From Bacteroidota bacterium (GTDB taxonomy: Bacteria; Bacteroidota; Bacteroidia; Chitinophagales; Chitinophagaceae): a stretch of 42,612 nt of DNA. The position numbers were made by a program, and so were the translations under genes. Position 1 is the stretch's first letter; every line of letters starts with the position of its first letter. The stretch spans positions 1 through 42,612 of the forward strand of contig JAEZDA010000111.1 of assembly GCA_023433345.1 (NCBI GenBank), given 5' to 3'. A model generated the notes under the pieces. The model saw nothing but the letters and a program-made list of their open reading frames with translations, did no database searches and was not told the origin of the DNA. This document shows positions 16,381-24,838 of the stretch, piece after piece.

Positions 16381-17709
16381 ATGTCAACATTAACGAACAC
16401 TCAAATTGACTTCAACCTGAAGTACAAAGTGAAAGATATGAGCCTCGCCGAGTGGGGCCGTAAAGAAATTATGCTCGCAGAGGCAGAGATGCCCGGGCTT
16501 ATGAGTCTGCGCGCTGAATACGGAAAGAGCCAGCCACTTAAAGGCGCGCGCATTGCCGGTTGTCTTCACATGACAATTCAAACAGCGGTATTAATTGAAA
16601 CACTTGTTGCCCTGGGAGCGGAAGTTAAATGGAGTTCATGCAACATTTTCTCTACACAGGACCAGGCTGCAGCAGCTATCGCAGCAGCGGGTATCGGAGT
16701 TTATGCATGGAAAGGTCAAACACAGGAAGAAGCTGACTGGTGTATTGAACAAACTTTGTTTTTTGGAAGTGCTGACAAGCCGTTGAACATGATACTTGAT
16801 GATGGTGGTGATCTTACCAACATCGTATTCGATAAATATCCCGAGCTTATCAAGAACATCAAAGGTTTGAGCGAAGAAACGACCACAGGTGTGCATCGTT
16901 TGTATGAGCGCATGGCTAAAGGCACCCTGCCAATTCCTGCGATCAACGTAAACGACTCTGTTACCAAATCAAAATTTGACAACAAATACGGTTGCAAAGA
17001 ATCTCTTGTTGACAGCATCCGCCGCGCCACAGATGTAATGATGGCAGGTAAAGTAGCGGTTGTAGGTGGTTATGGTGATGTGGGAAAAGGTTCTGCTGAA
17101 AGCCTTCGTGGTGCCGGTGCCCGCGTTATCGTTACTGAAATCGACCCTATCTGCGCATTGCAGGCTGCAATGGACGGCTTCGAAGTTAAGAAGATGATCG
17201 ATGCAGTTAAAGAAGCGGATATTGTTGTAACAGCATCAGGTTGCCGCGATCTTATCACAGGTGAACATTTCAAACTGATGAAAGATAAAACCATCGTTTG
17301 CAATATCGGTCACTTTGATATCGAGATCGATATGGCCTGGTTGAATAAGAACTACGGTTCTACCAAAAACACCATCAAGCCACAGGTTGATCTTTATACT
17401 ATTGACGGAAAAGACGTGATAGTGCTTGCTGAAGGAAGATTGGTTAACCTCGGTTGCGCAACCGGTCACCCGAGCTTTGTAATGAGCAATTCTTTCACTA
17501 ACCAAACGCTTGCGCAAATTGAGCTGTGGACGAATTCATCTAACTATGAAAACAAAGTTTACGTGTTACCAAAGCATCTTGATGAAAAAGTGGCACGTCT
17601 CCATTTGAAAAAAATCGGCGTTGAGCTGGATGTTTTAACTTCCGCTCAATCTGAATACCTTGGTATTTCTGCAGAAGGTCCTTACAAGGCTGATATGTAC
17701 AGATACTAA
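16381..17709 (+). CDS. ahcY: Adenosylhomocysteinase (S-adenosylhomocysteine hydrolase)
   Basis: A 442-residue enzyme that splits S-adenosylhomocysteine to adenosine and homocysteine in the methyl cycle, using bound NAD. Seen are the substrate-side motifs (MTIQTAVLIETL, SCNIFSTQDQAAAAI, DDGGDLTN), the NAD Rossmann loop GGYGDVG (229-235), the NIGHFDIEID and GRLVNLGCATGHPSFVMSNSF motifs, and the invariant C-terminal YKADMYRY. The length matches bacterial enzymes. A strong terminator follows. The regulator divergent from it is an Lrp/AsnC protein. Confidence 0.97.
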   Translation: MSTLTNTQIDFNLKYKVKDMSLAEWGRKEIMLAEAEMPGLMSLRAEYGKSQPLKGARIAGCLHMTIQTAVLIETLVALGAEVKWSSCNIFSTQDQAAAAIAAAGIGVYAWKGQTQEEADWCIEQTLFFGSADKPLNMILDDGGDLTNIVFDKYPELIKNIKGLSEETTTGVHRLYERMAKGTLPIPAINVNDSVTKSKFDNKYGCKESLVDSIRRATDVMMAGKVAVVGGYGDVGKGSAESLRGAGARVIVTEIDPICALQAAMDGFEVKKMIDAVKEADIVVTASGCRDLITGEHFKLMKDKTIVCNIGHFDIEIDMAWLNKNYGSTKNTIKPQVDLYTIDGKDVIVLAEGRLVNLGCATGHPSFVMSNSFTNQTLAQIELWTNSSNYENKVYVLPKHLDEKVARLHLKKIGVELDVLTSAQSEYLGISAEGPYKADMYRY

Positions 17710-17726
17710 TAATATTTTTCCCAACG

Positions 17727-17761
17727 AAAAGCCTGCGAGAGATCGCGGGCTTTTTTGTTTT
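17727..17761 (+). terminator. Rho-independent terminator of ahcY
   Basis: The stem GCCTGCGA/TCGCGGGC (one G-U pair, extended by A/T pairs) has a GAGA tetraloop (17739-17742) and is followed by TTTTTTGTTTT, 17 bases after the stop codon. Confidence 0.85.
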
Positions 17762-17859
17762 AATTATCCGAACAAAAAATTTCCCTTCGCAAATCATATT
17801 AAACTTTACCTTTATTTTACCTCGGCTGCAAGTCATCTTTCACTACTAAATCAAATCAA

Positions 17860-18345
17860 ATGAAACGAATCACAATCCTGGCGTTATTGCTAAACCTGGG
17901 CTTCATTGCAATCGCCCAAAATCCCGATCAGTTCAAGTTTAATCCCCAGATTAAAATCGGCAAGAGTGCCCTGGCCCAAAAGGTATTGGACGTATGGAAA
18001 GACTGGGACGAAAATATGCTGAATCGCCACGCAGATCATTTTTCTGATACCATGGCAGCATATTTTTCCAGCGGGACAATGGTGAAAGGAAAAAGCGCTT
18101 TTTTGAAATCGGGCGCAGAGTACCGTGATAAATTCAGCAAGGTGAAATCTACCATATACGCCATAACACCGCTTAGGAGAGATGAAATGAATGAAGATGT
18201 GGTGGCAATTTGGGGAATGGATGAAAGTACCTCAGTAGATGGCAAAACAGAGGTAATGCATGTACACGAAGTTTGGTGGTTTAACAAAGACGGAAAGATC
18301 GTTGAAATGCGGCAGTGGGAGGCAAAACCCGGAAACGCGAAGTAA
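17860..18345 (+). CDS. Secreted NTF2-like (SnoaL/DUF4440-type) protein
   Basis: A 161-residue protein with a signal peptide (about 1-19, ending AIAQ). An NTF2-like cone fold follows: a long N-terminal helix (KVLDVWKDWDENML), then DTMAAYFSSGTMVKGKSAFLK and the paired strands HVHEVWWFNKDGKIVEMRQWEA. The family includes steroid isomerase-like and stress-related proteins; catalytic residues cannot be assigned. A terminator hairpin follows directly. Confidence 0.75.
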   Translation: MKRITILALLLNLGFIAIAQNPDQFKFNPQIKIGKSALAQKVLDVWKDWDENMLNRHADHFSDTMAAYFSSGTMVKGKSAFLKSGAEYRDKFSKVKSTIYAITPLRRDEMNEDVVAIWGMDESTSVDGKTEVMHVHEVWWFNKDGKIVEMRQWEAKPGNAK

Positions 18346-18353
18346 TCAAATGA

Positions 18354-18398
18354 AAAAAGCAGTACCACCCGGCTCAACGATCCGGGTGTTGCTGTTTT
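18354..18398 (+). terminator. Rho-independent terminator of the NTF2-like gene
   Basis: The stem CACCCGG/CCGGGTG (18366-18372 with 18382-18388) is extended by AGCA/TGCT and flanked by an A-run and TGTTTT. It separates this gene from pdxJ. Confidence 0.7.
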
Positions 18399-18401
18399 AA
18401 A

Positions 18402-18409
18402 TAACTTTG
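18402..18409 (+). promoter_or_regulatory. -7 box TAACTTTG for pdxJ
   Basis: Perfect TAnnTTTG match just after the terminator and 17 bases before the pdxJ ATG. Confidence 0.5.
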
Positions 18410-18426
18410 TGTTTTCAGGTTTCAGA

Positions 18427-19149
18427 ATGACAAGGCTATCAGTTAACATCAATAAAATTGCAACCTTAAGAAATTCGCGTGGGCATAACAATCCTGATCT
18501 TTTAAAAGTTGCAGCAGATGTGGAACGCTTCGGTGCCGATGGTATCACAATTCACCCAAGGCCCGACGAAAGACATATTCGCTATGCAGACGTTCATGCT
18601 CTAAAAAAAATATTAACCACAGAATTTAATATTGAAGGAAACCCCAGGGAAGAGAGATTTATTAAACTGGTGTTGGAAAACCGTCCTGACCAGGTAACAC
18701 TGGTGCCTGACTCAGAAGGCCAGCTTACAAGTAACCATGGCTGGAATACAAGGCAGCATTCTGAATTCCTGAAAGAGACAGTTTCCATCTTTAAGCAAAA
18801 TGGAATTCGCGTTTCAATTTTTGTAGATCCTGATGAAGATATGGTTGAGGGGGCTCTTGCAACAGGCACGGACCGGGTTGAATTATATACTGAAAGTTAT
18901 GCAAGGGGCTTCGCTGCCGGAACAGGCTCAGATAGCATAGCGCCGTTTGTAAGGGCTGCGGAAAAAGCAAGGGAATTGGGGATCGGTATCAATGCCGGCC
19001 ACGATCTCGATTTGAAAAATCTATCCTTCTTCGCAACAAGTATTCCTCAATTATTGGAAGTTTCAATAGGTCATGCATTGATATGCGATGCATTATATTT
19101 CGGCCTTGAAAATACTGTGCAGCTTTATAAGAGACAACTTGCCCGTTAA
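18427..19149 (+). CDS. pdxJ: Pyridoxine 5'-phosphate synthase
   Basis: A 240-residue TIM-barrel enzyme that condenses 1-deoxyxylulose-5-phosphate with 3-amino-2-oxopropyl phosphate to give pyridoxine 5'-phosphate in the DXP-dependent B6 pathway. Family motifs: LSVNINKIATLRNSRG at the start, GADGITIHPRPDERHI, FNIEGNP, QVTLVPD, RVSIFVDPD, VELYTE, and GIGINAGHDL near the C-terminus. The ATG at 18427 is used; an upstream GTG at 18409 overlaps the promoter box. It ends 2 bases from the convergent TlpA-like gene. Confidence 0.96.
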   Translation: MTRLSVNINKIATLRNSRGHNNPDLLKVAADVERFGADGITIHPRPDERHIRYADVHALKKILTTEFNIEGNPREERFIKLVLENRPDQVTLVPDSEGQLTSNHGWNTRQHSEFLKETVSIFKQNGIRVSIFVDPDEDMVEGALATGTDRVELYTESYARGFAAGTGSDSIAPFVRAAEKARELGIGINAGHDLDLKNLSFFATSIPQLLEVSIGHALICDALYFGLENTVQLYKRQLAR

Positions 19150-19151
19150 AA

Positions 19152-20228
19152 TTATTTCAAAAGGCTCGCGAGCTTTGCTTCAAGCGCGGGGCCACGAAGG
19201 TTTTTAGCTACGATCTTTCCCTGTGGATCTATAAGAAAATTTTGAGGAATGCTGAATATCTGGTATTGTTTCGCAACCTCATTACCCCAACCTTTTAAAT
19301 CGCTTACATGCGGCCAGGTTAGTTTGTCTTTATAAATAGCGGCCATCCATGGATCACGGGATTTATCCAACGAAACCCCTAACACCGTAAAATTTTTATG
19401 CTTGAATTTATGATAAGCATCCACAACATTCGGGTTTTCCTGGCGGCATGGCCCGCACCAACTGGCCCAGAAATCAACCAATACATATTTGCCAAGAAAA
19501 TGAGACAGTTTTACTTCCTTTCCTGATGTATCTGCTTGTGTAAAATCTGGCAGAACCTGCCCTATCGGGTTCCTGTTGGCTTCTTCAATTTGACCGGCAA
19601 TATAATTTCCTACCGGTGTCGATTTCACTTCGGGTTTTAATCCTTTGAACAACTCTTCCATGAGCTTCGCATCTCCCGTTAATTGAAAGTTGCGATAGAT
19701 AGCCATTGGCGCGATATAGGAATGCAAATGTTTACGCGCAAAATTTTCCGTGGCTACAGACGCCCCTTTAACTTCTTCCTCAGTTCCGCTTCCTTCTTGC
19801 ATGAAGAGATGTTGGTAAGGTTTAGTGGCCAGCGTAAAAGCCTTGAAATCTTCGTGAGAGGGTGAACCCGTTACGTCGGCTTCATTAAGCGCATCGTGTT
19901 TCGCAGTAACGGTGATATTGCTATTGTCTAAAAAAATCGGAATAAACTGCTGCTGCTGTTTATTAAAAGTGATCAATCTAAAATCAGGAAATTCAACTTT
20001 CCCGGAGATCGTAAACTTTCCTTCCTTCAAGGTTGTTGTGGCTTCCGGAACGCCGTTGTTTCCATTAAGCATATCAACCACAGTTCCATCAGGAAATCCG
20101 GATACTGTGCCGTTGATCACATAACGGTTCTGCTGCTGAGTAACAGCGCCATTTGAGTTTGACTTTCCTTTCTTTTGCGAAAAACCAACAACCGGCAGGA
20201 ACATTAACAGGAACAACAATTTTTTCAT
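19152..20228 (-). CDS. TlpA-like thiol-disulfide oxidoreductase with DUF4369 domain
   Basis: A 358-residue exported redox protein. Residues 1-18 form a signal peptide (MKKLLFLLMFLPVVGFSQ). A DUF4369 beta domain covers about 35-130 (YVINGTVSGFPDGTVVDML). A helical linker follows, then a thioredoxin fold with WCGPC (Cys258 and Cys261) and the cis-Pro segment FSIPQNFLIDPQG. This form is common in Bacteroidota and is thought to reduce or oxidise envelope protein thiols. The ATG at 20228 is chosen; the frame is open to a TTG at 20249, which would put extra residues before the signal peptide. Confidence 0.9.
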   Translation of the reverse strand: MKKLLFLLMFLPVVGFSQKKGKSNSNGAVTQQQNRYVINGTVSGFPDGTVVDMLNGNNGVPEATTTLKEGKFTISGKVEFPDFRLITFNKQQQQFIPIFLDNSNITVTAKHDALNEADVTGSPSHEDFKAFTLATKPYQHLFMQEGSGTEEEVKGASVATENFARKHLHSYIAPMAIYRNFQLTGDAKLMEELFKGLKPEVKSTPVGNYIAGQIEEANRNPIGQVLPDFTQADTSGKEVKLSHFLGKYVLVDFWASWCGPCRQENPNVVDAYHKFKHKNFTVLGVSLDKSRDPWMAAIYKDKLTWPHVSDLKGWGNEVAKQYQIFSIPQNFLIDPQGKIVAKNLRGPALEAKLASLLK

Positions 20229-20312
20229 ATGCTTTCTTGAAAGATGCAATTTAATTCATTTTAAATGGTTGGAACAGCTGCGGGAGCTTTCCCTGCTAAA
20301 TTTAATAAAGCT

Positions 20313-20930
20313 TTAATGCTTTCCCGGAACGGCTTTAAGACTTTGCAGAATGCGCAATAATGCGGGCATGTTCAATGAGCCCTCGCCGCCGTCAAGTTCA
20401 CTTTTTAAACTTAGCCCGAAAAAATCAGGATGCCTGAACTTCTTTATTTCACCGATTTCCTGCGGAATAAATCCTCCTGACAAAAAGAATGGCTTTTCGA
20501 TGCGCGCCTTTAATAACTTTTCCCACAGCGTGCTTCCGAGCTTTTTTTGAGATGAGGGTTCAAACATATAGTAGTCGCACTCTTCATCATAATCGGCCAG
20601 TTGCGCATCCAAAGATTTATCGCTGTCGATATCAACCCTGAAGGTTTTGATCACCTCCCATTCTGCAGATATCTTCTCACATAAGAAGGGAGATTCATCT
20701 CCATCAAGTTGTACAAGGTCAAGCTCCCAATTTTCCATCGCTTCCTGCAATGCATCGAACTCGGGATTACGAAATACGCCCGCAACCTTTATGTCGAGGT
20801 CATCATCTTTCCAGTTTCTTAAGTCTGGGTCGGTAACATTTGCAAGGCTTACTCCTGCATAATGAATTCCGAGAGCATCTAACTGGCGTAACTGCTTCAT
20901 TGTTGTAACGCCGCATACTTTGATGTTCAT
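20313..20930 (-). CDS. trpF: Divergent TrpF-like protein (phosphoribosylanthranilate isomerase family)
   Basis: A 205-residue TIM-barrel protein with clear TrpF ancestry: KVCGVT near the start (catalytic Cys6), VAGVFRN, DLVQLDGDE and LSGGF. In known TrpF this enzyme turns phosphoribosylanthranilate into CdRP in tryptophan synthesis. Several TrpF hallmarks are altered. The SPR-type motif after the second strand is replaced by SLANVTD. The catalytic Asp position carries Glu124 (YYMFEP). The GGSG/GGTG-FDW phosphate loop reads LGSTLW (131-136), and the D-V-S-S-G-V-E motif reads GLSLKSE. Function is therefore uncertain. The start is the ATG at 20930; an ATG at 20966 would overlap trpG by 16 bases. 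It is co-transcribed with trpG. Confidence 0.7.
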   Translation of the reverse strand: MNIKVCGVTTMKQLRQLDALGIHYAGVSLANVTDPDLRNWKDDDLDIKVAGVFRNPEFDALQEAMENWELDLVQLDGDESPFLCEKISAEWEVIKTFRVDIDSDKSLDAQLADYDEECDYYMFEPSSQKKLGSTLWEKLLKARIEKPFFLSGGFIPQEIGEIKKFRHPDFFGLSLKSELDGGEGSLNMPALLRILQSLKAVPGKH

Positions 20931-20950
20931 ACCTGGATTTTTTAAATGAT

Positions 20951-21523
20951 TCAATTGTTGTTGCATATCCAGTTCAACAGAATTTTTCCGCCATCCTGCG
21001 TCATAATGCTCTCCGGATGAAACTGAACTCCCTGCACGTCAAAGTTACGGTGTCTGATGCCCATAATATTGTTATTATCATCCCATGCCGTTACAATGAG
21101 CTCATCTGGCAAGCCGATTTTTTCAACCATCCAACTATGATAACGGCCAGCTTCAAATGGATTTATCATTCCGCGGAACAAGCTATCGGTTTGGTTAAAA
21201 TATACAGGCTTTGAAACGCCGTGATAGATTTCCCTGTTAACTAATCTTCCACCAAAGGCTTCTGCAATTGCCTGGTAGCCGAGACAAATGCCTAATATCT
21301 TTTTTTCGGAGGAATATCTTTTAATCAGTTCAGGCATTATCCCTGCATCTCTGGGAATACCAGGCCCCGGTGAAAGAAGAATGTATTCGAAATGATCAAC
21401 ATCATCGATTCCTATTTCATCATTCATCCGGATAGTAACTTGCACACCGGGTATCACCTTTACCTGCTCAACAAGGTTGTAGGTGAAAGAATCATAATTG
21501 TCGATTACGAGTACTTTGGTCAA
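20951..21523 (-). CDS. trpG: Glutamine amidotransferase: anthranilate/aminodeoxychorismate synthase component II
   Basis: A 190-residue class I amidotransferase that supplies ammonia from glutamine to a chorismate-using partner. The start is TKVLVIDNYDSFTYNLV; SPGPGIP is at 51-57; the nucleophile Cys80 is in GICLGYQ; RYHS is near 127-130; His169 and Glu171 are in QFHPES. All catalytic residues are present. The TTG at 21523 matches the family N-terminus; a GTG at 21574 would add a poorly conserved extension and overlap a near-consensus -7 box. There is no trpE/pabB, trpC or trpD here, so whether it serves tryptophan or folate synthesis is open. Confidence 0.9.
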   Translation of the reverse strand: MTKVLVIDNYDSFTYNLVEQVKVIPGVQVTIRMNDEIGIDDVDHFEYILLSPGPGIPRDAGIMPELIKRYSSEKKILGICLGYQAIAEAFGGRLVNREIYHGVSKPVYFNQTDSLFRGMINPFEAGRYHSWMVEKIGLPDELIVTAWDDNNNIMGIRHRNFDVQGVQFHPESIMTQDGGKILLNWICNNN

Positions 21524-21600
21524 CTGTTTGATTGTTTCTGTAATAAAGGCATATTTATTTTTCCGGTATAACACAAAGATGAAGATAAAATATATGAACT

Positions 21601-22227
21601 ATGACTATAACAGTTTTTGGAGCTACAGGGATGGTAGGTAAACAATTTGTAAGAGAGGCCTTGATAATGGGGCATCGCGTTAAGGCTTACGGAAGAAATG
21701 TTTTCACCACAGATTTCCCGAAGAATGAAAACCTTGAGGTTTTTCCGGGAACACTCTTCGATGAAGACCAGGTTTTTAAAGCCATAAAAGATTCCGACGC
21801 CGTGGTAAGCGTGGTGGGAGGAAGCATTGATGGGTTAGACAAAACACGATCACTCGGCATGAAGAACATTGTAAAGCAAATGGAGAAGGCTGGCGTTAAA
21901 AGGATCATCTCACTCGGCGGTAAAGGAATACTTGATTCAGAGGAGGGATTGCTGATGGAGCAACCTGACTATCCCCGAGAATTTCTTGAAGTGGGAAAAG
22001 AGCATTATTCTGCGTTTGAACACCTTGAAAAATCAGGCCTGCAATTTACCATGATCGGTTCACCGGATATCGTAGACGGACCGCCCACTGGCATTTTCCA
22101 CACAGCAGCTAATGTGCCCCCGCAACCGGATAACAACAGGATCTTTTCCGGAGACCTTGGCCTGTTTATTCTGCAGGAGCTTAAAAACGGAAATTTTATA
22201 CGGCAGCGGGTTGGTATTTCCAATTGA
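21601..22227 (+). CDS. NAD(P)H-binding protein, atypical SDR (NmrA/BVR-B-like)
   Basis: A 208-residue Rossmann protein with the N-terminal dinucleotide motif TVFGATGMVGK (G-A-T-G-x-x-G). DSDAVVSVVGG and KRIISLGGKGILD are typical of atypical short-chain dehydrogenases of the NAD(P)-binding_10 type. It lacks the classical Y-x-x-x-K catalytic pair in the expected place. It could be a flavin/biliverdin-reductase-like enzyme or a redox sensor; the substrate is unknown. It is divergent from trpG over a 77-base gap. Confidence 0.8.
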   Translation: MTITVFGATGMVGKQFVREALIMGHRVKAYGRNVFTTDFPKNENLEVFPGTLFDEDQVFKAIKDSDAVVSVVGGSIDGLDKTRSLGMKNIVKQMEKAGVKRIISLGGKGILDSEEGLLMEQPDYPREFLEVGKEHYSAFEHLEKSGLQFTMIGSPDIVDGPPTGIFHTAANVPPQPDNNRIFSGDLGLFILQELKNGNFIRQRVGISN

Positions 22228-22278
22228 GTTTAAGTACACCTTAACGAAATTCAAAATGAAAGGATGCAACTTTGCGCG

Positions 22279-22671
22279 ATGAAACATATTGCCTTGATAC
22301 TGGCTTTCTCCGTGTTTGCAAAAGTTGTCTTTTCCCAAAAAATTGACAGGATATATGTGAACCTGTATACCGATAGTTTAAAAAAAGGCACCTATAACTA
22401 TATAAATATTGAGGGATCAACGCCCGATGGTATGATTTTACCGCTTGATACCAATCACCTTACTTTTTCAGCAAGTTCAGGAGATTTTTTCGGCAACAGT
22501 CTTTGGCTGGATCCTGTTTGTGATGCAGACAGTATAACGGTTACGGCTACACTAAAACAAAAACCCACCGAGGTTAAAACTTTCGTGGTTTATTTAAAAA
22601 GGAATGAAGACACGGAGGAGCTGCCTTCAGAGGAGGATATCCTCCGGCCGGGAAAGAAAAGAAAAAATTAA
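22279..22671 (+). CDS. Small secreted protein of unknown function
   Basis: A 130-residue protein with a signal peptide (KHIALILAFSVFAKVVFSQ). The mature part is beta-rich (IDRIYVNLYTDSLKKGTYNY, TFSASSGDFFGNSLWLDP, ADSITVTATLKQKP), resembling an Ig-like fold, with a charged tail ending GKKRKN. No family is recognised. An ATG at 22264 would add five residues before the signal peptide; the ATG at 22279 is favoured. CAACTTTG, one mismatch from the -7 box, ends exactly 4 bases before this ATG. It is convergent with the transaldolase gene. Confidence 0.6.
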   Translation: MKHIALILAFSVFAKVVFSQKIDRIYVNLYTDSLKKGTYNYINIEGSTPDGMILPLDTNHLTFSASSGDFFGNSLWLDPVCDADSITVTATLKQKPTEVKTFVVYLKRNEDTEELPSEEDILRPGKKRKN

Positions 22672-22679
22672 CTCAGTCC

Positions 22680-23333
22680 TTAAGCGAATTTCCTGGCGTC
22701 TTCCAGGAATTTTGCAAGTCCAATGTCTGTTAAAGGGTGTTTGAGCAAGCCCATGATAGAATCTAACGGGCAGGTGCAAACATCAGCTCCCGCCTCTGCA
22801 CATTTAATGATATGATTGGGGTTACGGATTGATGCTGCCAATATTTCCGTTCCATAGGCCTGCATATTGAAAATCTGCCTGAGTTGGTGGATCAGTTCCA
22901 ATCCGTCCCAACCGCTATCATCGATCCTTCCAATAAATGGGCTCACATAAGTTGCTCCCGCTTTTGCAGCAAGTATTGCCTGGCCTGCAGAAAATACCAG
23001 CGTGCAGTTAGTGCGAATATCATTATCAGTGAACCATTTGATCGCCTTTATACCATCCTTGATCATGGGCACCTTTACTACAATATTTTTATGCATTGCA
23101 GCCAGCTTTTTTCCTTCTTCCACAATTCCGTTGAAGTCTGTAGAAACAACTTCGGCACTTATATCTCCGTCAACCATTTCACAGATCGCTTTGTAATGCG
23201 CCATCACCGCATCATGCCCTTTTACACCTTCCTTAGCCATCAATGACGGATTGGTGGTAACTCCATCCAGAATTCCGAGGTCGTGAGCTTCTTTTATCTG
23301 GTCGAGGTTGGCAGTGTCGATAAAAAACTTCAT
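22680..23333 (-). CDS. Transaldolase / fructose-6-phosphate aldolase family (small type)
   Basis: A 217-residue TIM-barrel aldolase of the short TalC/FSA family. It starts MKFFIDTANLDQIKEA, with GVTTNPSL (strand 2 motif), the Schiff-base lysine K87 in VVKVPM, NCTLVFSAGQA, and YVSPFIGRIDD. The C-terminal DVCTCPL and HPLTDIGLAKF motifs are those of TalC. Members act as transaldolases in the pentose phosphate pathway or as FSA; the sequence does not separate these with certainty, though transaldolase is the commoner activity. The SRP RNA gene is directly upstream. Confidence 0.92.
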   Translation of the reverse strand: MKFFIDTANLDQIKEAHDLGILDGVTTNPSLMAKEGVKGHDAVMAHYKAICEMVDGDISAEVVSTDFNGIVEEGKKLAAMHKNIVVKVPMIKDGIKAIKWFTDNDIRTNCTLVFSAGQAILAAKAGATYVSPFIGRIDDSGWDGLELIHQLRQIFNMQAYGTEILAASIRNPNHIIKCAEAGADVCTCPLDSIMGLLKHPLTDIGLAKFLEDARKFA

Positions 23334-23356
23334 ATATATGGCAGTTTAACAGTTGC

Positions 23357-23459
23357 AAAAAAAATGGCAAGTTACTTATATCGCACCGCTCAACCACCTA
23401 CCCTTGCTACCTTCCGGTCCTGGGGGAGTTCAGCAGGAGCTGGTCGTATAAGACTTGCC
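23357..23459 (-). ncRNA. ffs: Signal recognition particle RNA (small bacterial 4.5S type) with terminator
   Basis: On the minus strand, positions 23459-23366 give an RNA of about 94 bases. The ends pair (GGCAAGTCTTATA with TATAAGTAACTTGCC). The apical part CAGGACCGGAAGGTAGCAAGGG carries the SRP hallmark GGAA tetraloop and the asymmetric A/G internal loop bound by Ffh. The opposite arms ACCAGCTCC...GGTGGTTGAG complete the rod. A run of eight T (23364-23357) directly follows the closing stem and works as the terminator. A perfect TATATTTG -7 box lies 4 bases before the 5' end. The ends are estimates within a few bases. Confidence 0.9.
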
Positions 23460-23463
23460 GCTG

Positions 23464-23471
23464 CAAATATA
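23464..23471 (-). promoter_or_regulatory. -7 box TATATTTG for SRP RNA
   Basis: Perfect TAnnTTTG match on the minus strand; the predicted SRP RNA 5' end is 4-5 bases downstream, which calibrates the distance from box to transcript start in this genome. Confidence 0.6.
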
Positions 23472-23509
23472 CAGCACTTCTAAAAACTTTCGAAAGAATA
23501 TAAAAGGAA

Positions 23510-24796
23510 TTAAAAAACGAACCCGGGCCGGTCGAAGCGTGACCTCACCTCACCCACTCCTATTAATTGGTCGTTTCGATCAGTAAAGGATTTATAGTAA
23601 ACCAATATCGTGTACCGGTTCTCCGCCTCCCAGTAATTTCCTTCCACGTCAACTACCGATCCGCTAACGGGGTCCTTCACTAAATAAGTATAATTATAAT
23701 AACCTTGTTTGAGGAAAGCACTCTTCTCGTAAACACCTTTTTCTTCATTGAAGGCCATTTTCCATTCATCGGTTGCATTAAAGCCCGTAAAGTGCCCCGC
23801 CAAAAAAACCTCTGAAGTCGGGTATGCTTTACCGTTAGGTGGCTGGAAGGAAAAGTGGATGGTGGCATAGTCGCCCTGCCAGAGCGGGTTTACGGTTTCG
23901 TAGGTGGTGATCACGTAGGAACCATTTATGTCGGCAAAGTATATATAACGATGGGCTGACCGGTCGCCATCCACTTTCATGAAGAGTTCGGTGGTGCTTT
24001 TTTTGTATGATCCTGAATCGACCCTGTCGCTTTGCAACCTGAAGCTTCGGAGATCGGCCCAGCGCCACTCCTTGCCGCCAGGGAAAATTCCGATGTTTTC
24101 CGAATAATATTCAAGCGAATTGCCGCGAACAAAAGTTGGAGCAATATCTTTTTGGGCAACATCCCACCTGTTGTTTTGCAAAATAACCACCTTCACCTGT
24201 TGAGCGGCGCTGAATGTATTCAGACCTTTCAATGACACTGCAAATTTGATCTTCTGATGAGTTTTAAAAAGTTCAGGTGAAAACGGTTGAACAACCTCAC
24301 CGGCAACGATCGCCTTTTGGTCAGCCACCATCATCCGCTTTACAAATGCAAGTTTTGAAGTATCGCCATCAAGAAATACTTTAAGCAAATAATTTCCTGA
24401 CCTGGTAGGCACCGAGTTGCGTTCGGGAAGTATAACCTGGTAGTGAGTGTAACGGGTAAGGGCAACCGAAGAAAACCTATAGGTTGCTATCCGGTTTTGG
24501 GTGAAGCCCTGTATGTAATCAAATGGATTAAGATTTACCGGGTTCCAGTTGTAATCGCAAAGCACATAGGTATAGTAATAGCTCTTCACATTTCCATCCA
24601 GGTCGTCGAAACCCAGCTCAAGTTTGTCGTTAGTGTTCAGGCGATAAACCGGCAACTCCTGCTGCCCTCCGTAGATGGTCAATTGTGCCGTTTTGATATT
24701 GGGGAAGTAAACCTTTTCTGCAGTTTGCGAATAACCGCAATAGCCTCCTGAAAACAAGATCAATAAACACAGGCTCAGCACTCTTTTAATAATCAT
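23510..24796 (-). CDS. Type IX secretion system plug protein (DUF5103)
   Basis: A 428-residue exported protein with a signal peptide (about 1-24, ending GYSQ). The family start KVYFPNIKTAQLTIYGGQQELPV is followed by the LELGFDDLDGNVKSYYYTYVLCDYNW region and a second beta domain (YATIHFSFQPPNGKAYPTSEVFLAGHFTGF). These mark DUF5103, known as the T9SS plug domain; in Flavobacterium a Plug protein seals the periplasmic side of the SprA translocon. The role here follows from the family. Convergent or divergent neighbours are unrelated, so the T9SS machinery genes lie elsewhere. Confidence 0.88.
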   Translation of the reverse strand: MIIKRVLSLCLLILFSGGYCGYSQTAEKVYFPNIKTAQLTIYGGQQELPVYRLNTNDKLELGFDDLDGNVKSYYYTYVLCDYNWNPVNLNPFDYIQGFTQNRIATYRFSSVALTRYTHYQVILPERNSVPTRSGNYLLKVFLDGDTSKLAFVKRMMVADQKAIVAGEVVQPFSPELFKTHQKIKFAVSLKGLNTFSAAQQVKVVILQNNRWDVAQKDIAPTFVRGNSLEYYSENIGIFPGGKEWRWADLRSFRLQSDRVDSGSYKKSTTELFMKVDGDRSAHRYIYFADINGSYVITTYETVNPLWQGDYATIHFSFQPPNGKAYPTSEVFLAGHFTGFNATDEWKMAFNEEKGVYEKSAFLKQGYYNYTYLVKDPVSGSVVDVEGNYWEAENRYTILVYYKSFTDRNDQLIGVGEVRSRFDRPGFVF

Positions 24797-24810
24797 TTAG
24801 CGATTTGGAT

Positions 24811-24818
24811 TATTTTTG
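24811..24818 (+). promoter_or_regulatory. -7 box TATTTTTG for the FtsX-type permease
   Basis: Perfect TAnnTTTG match in the 42-base divergent gap, 20 bases before the TTG start codon. Confidence 0.4.
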
Positions 24819-24838
24819 AAAGATACCAAATAATTGAT

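Noticed and set aside
20229..20312. GGGAGCTTTCCC and AAAGCTTT palindromes as a trpF terminator
   Set aside because: The stems are short and no T-run follows on the minus strand.
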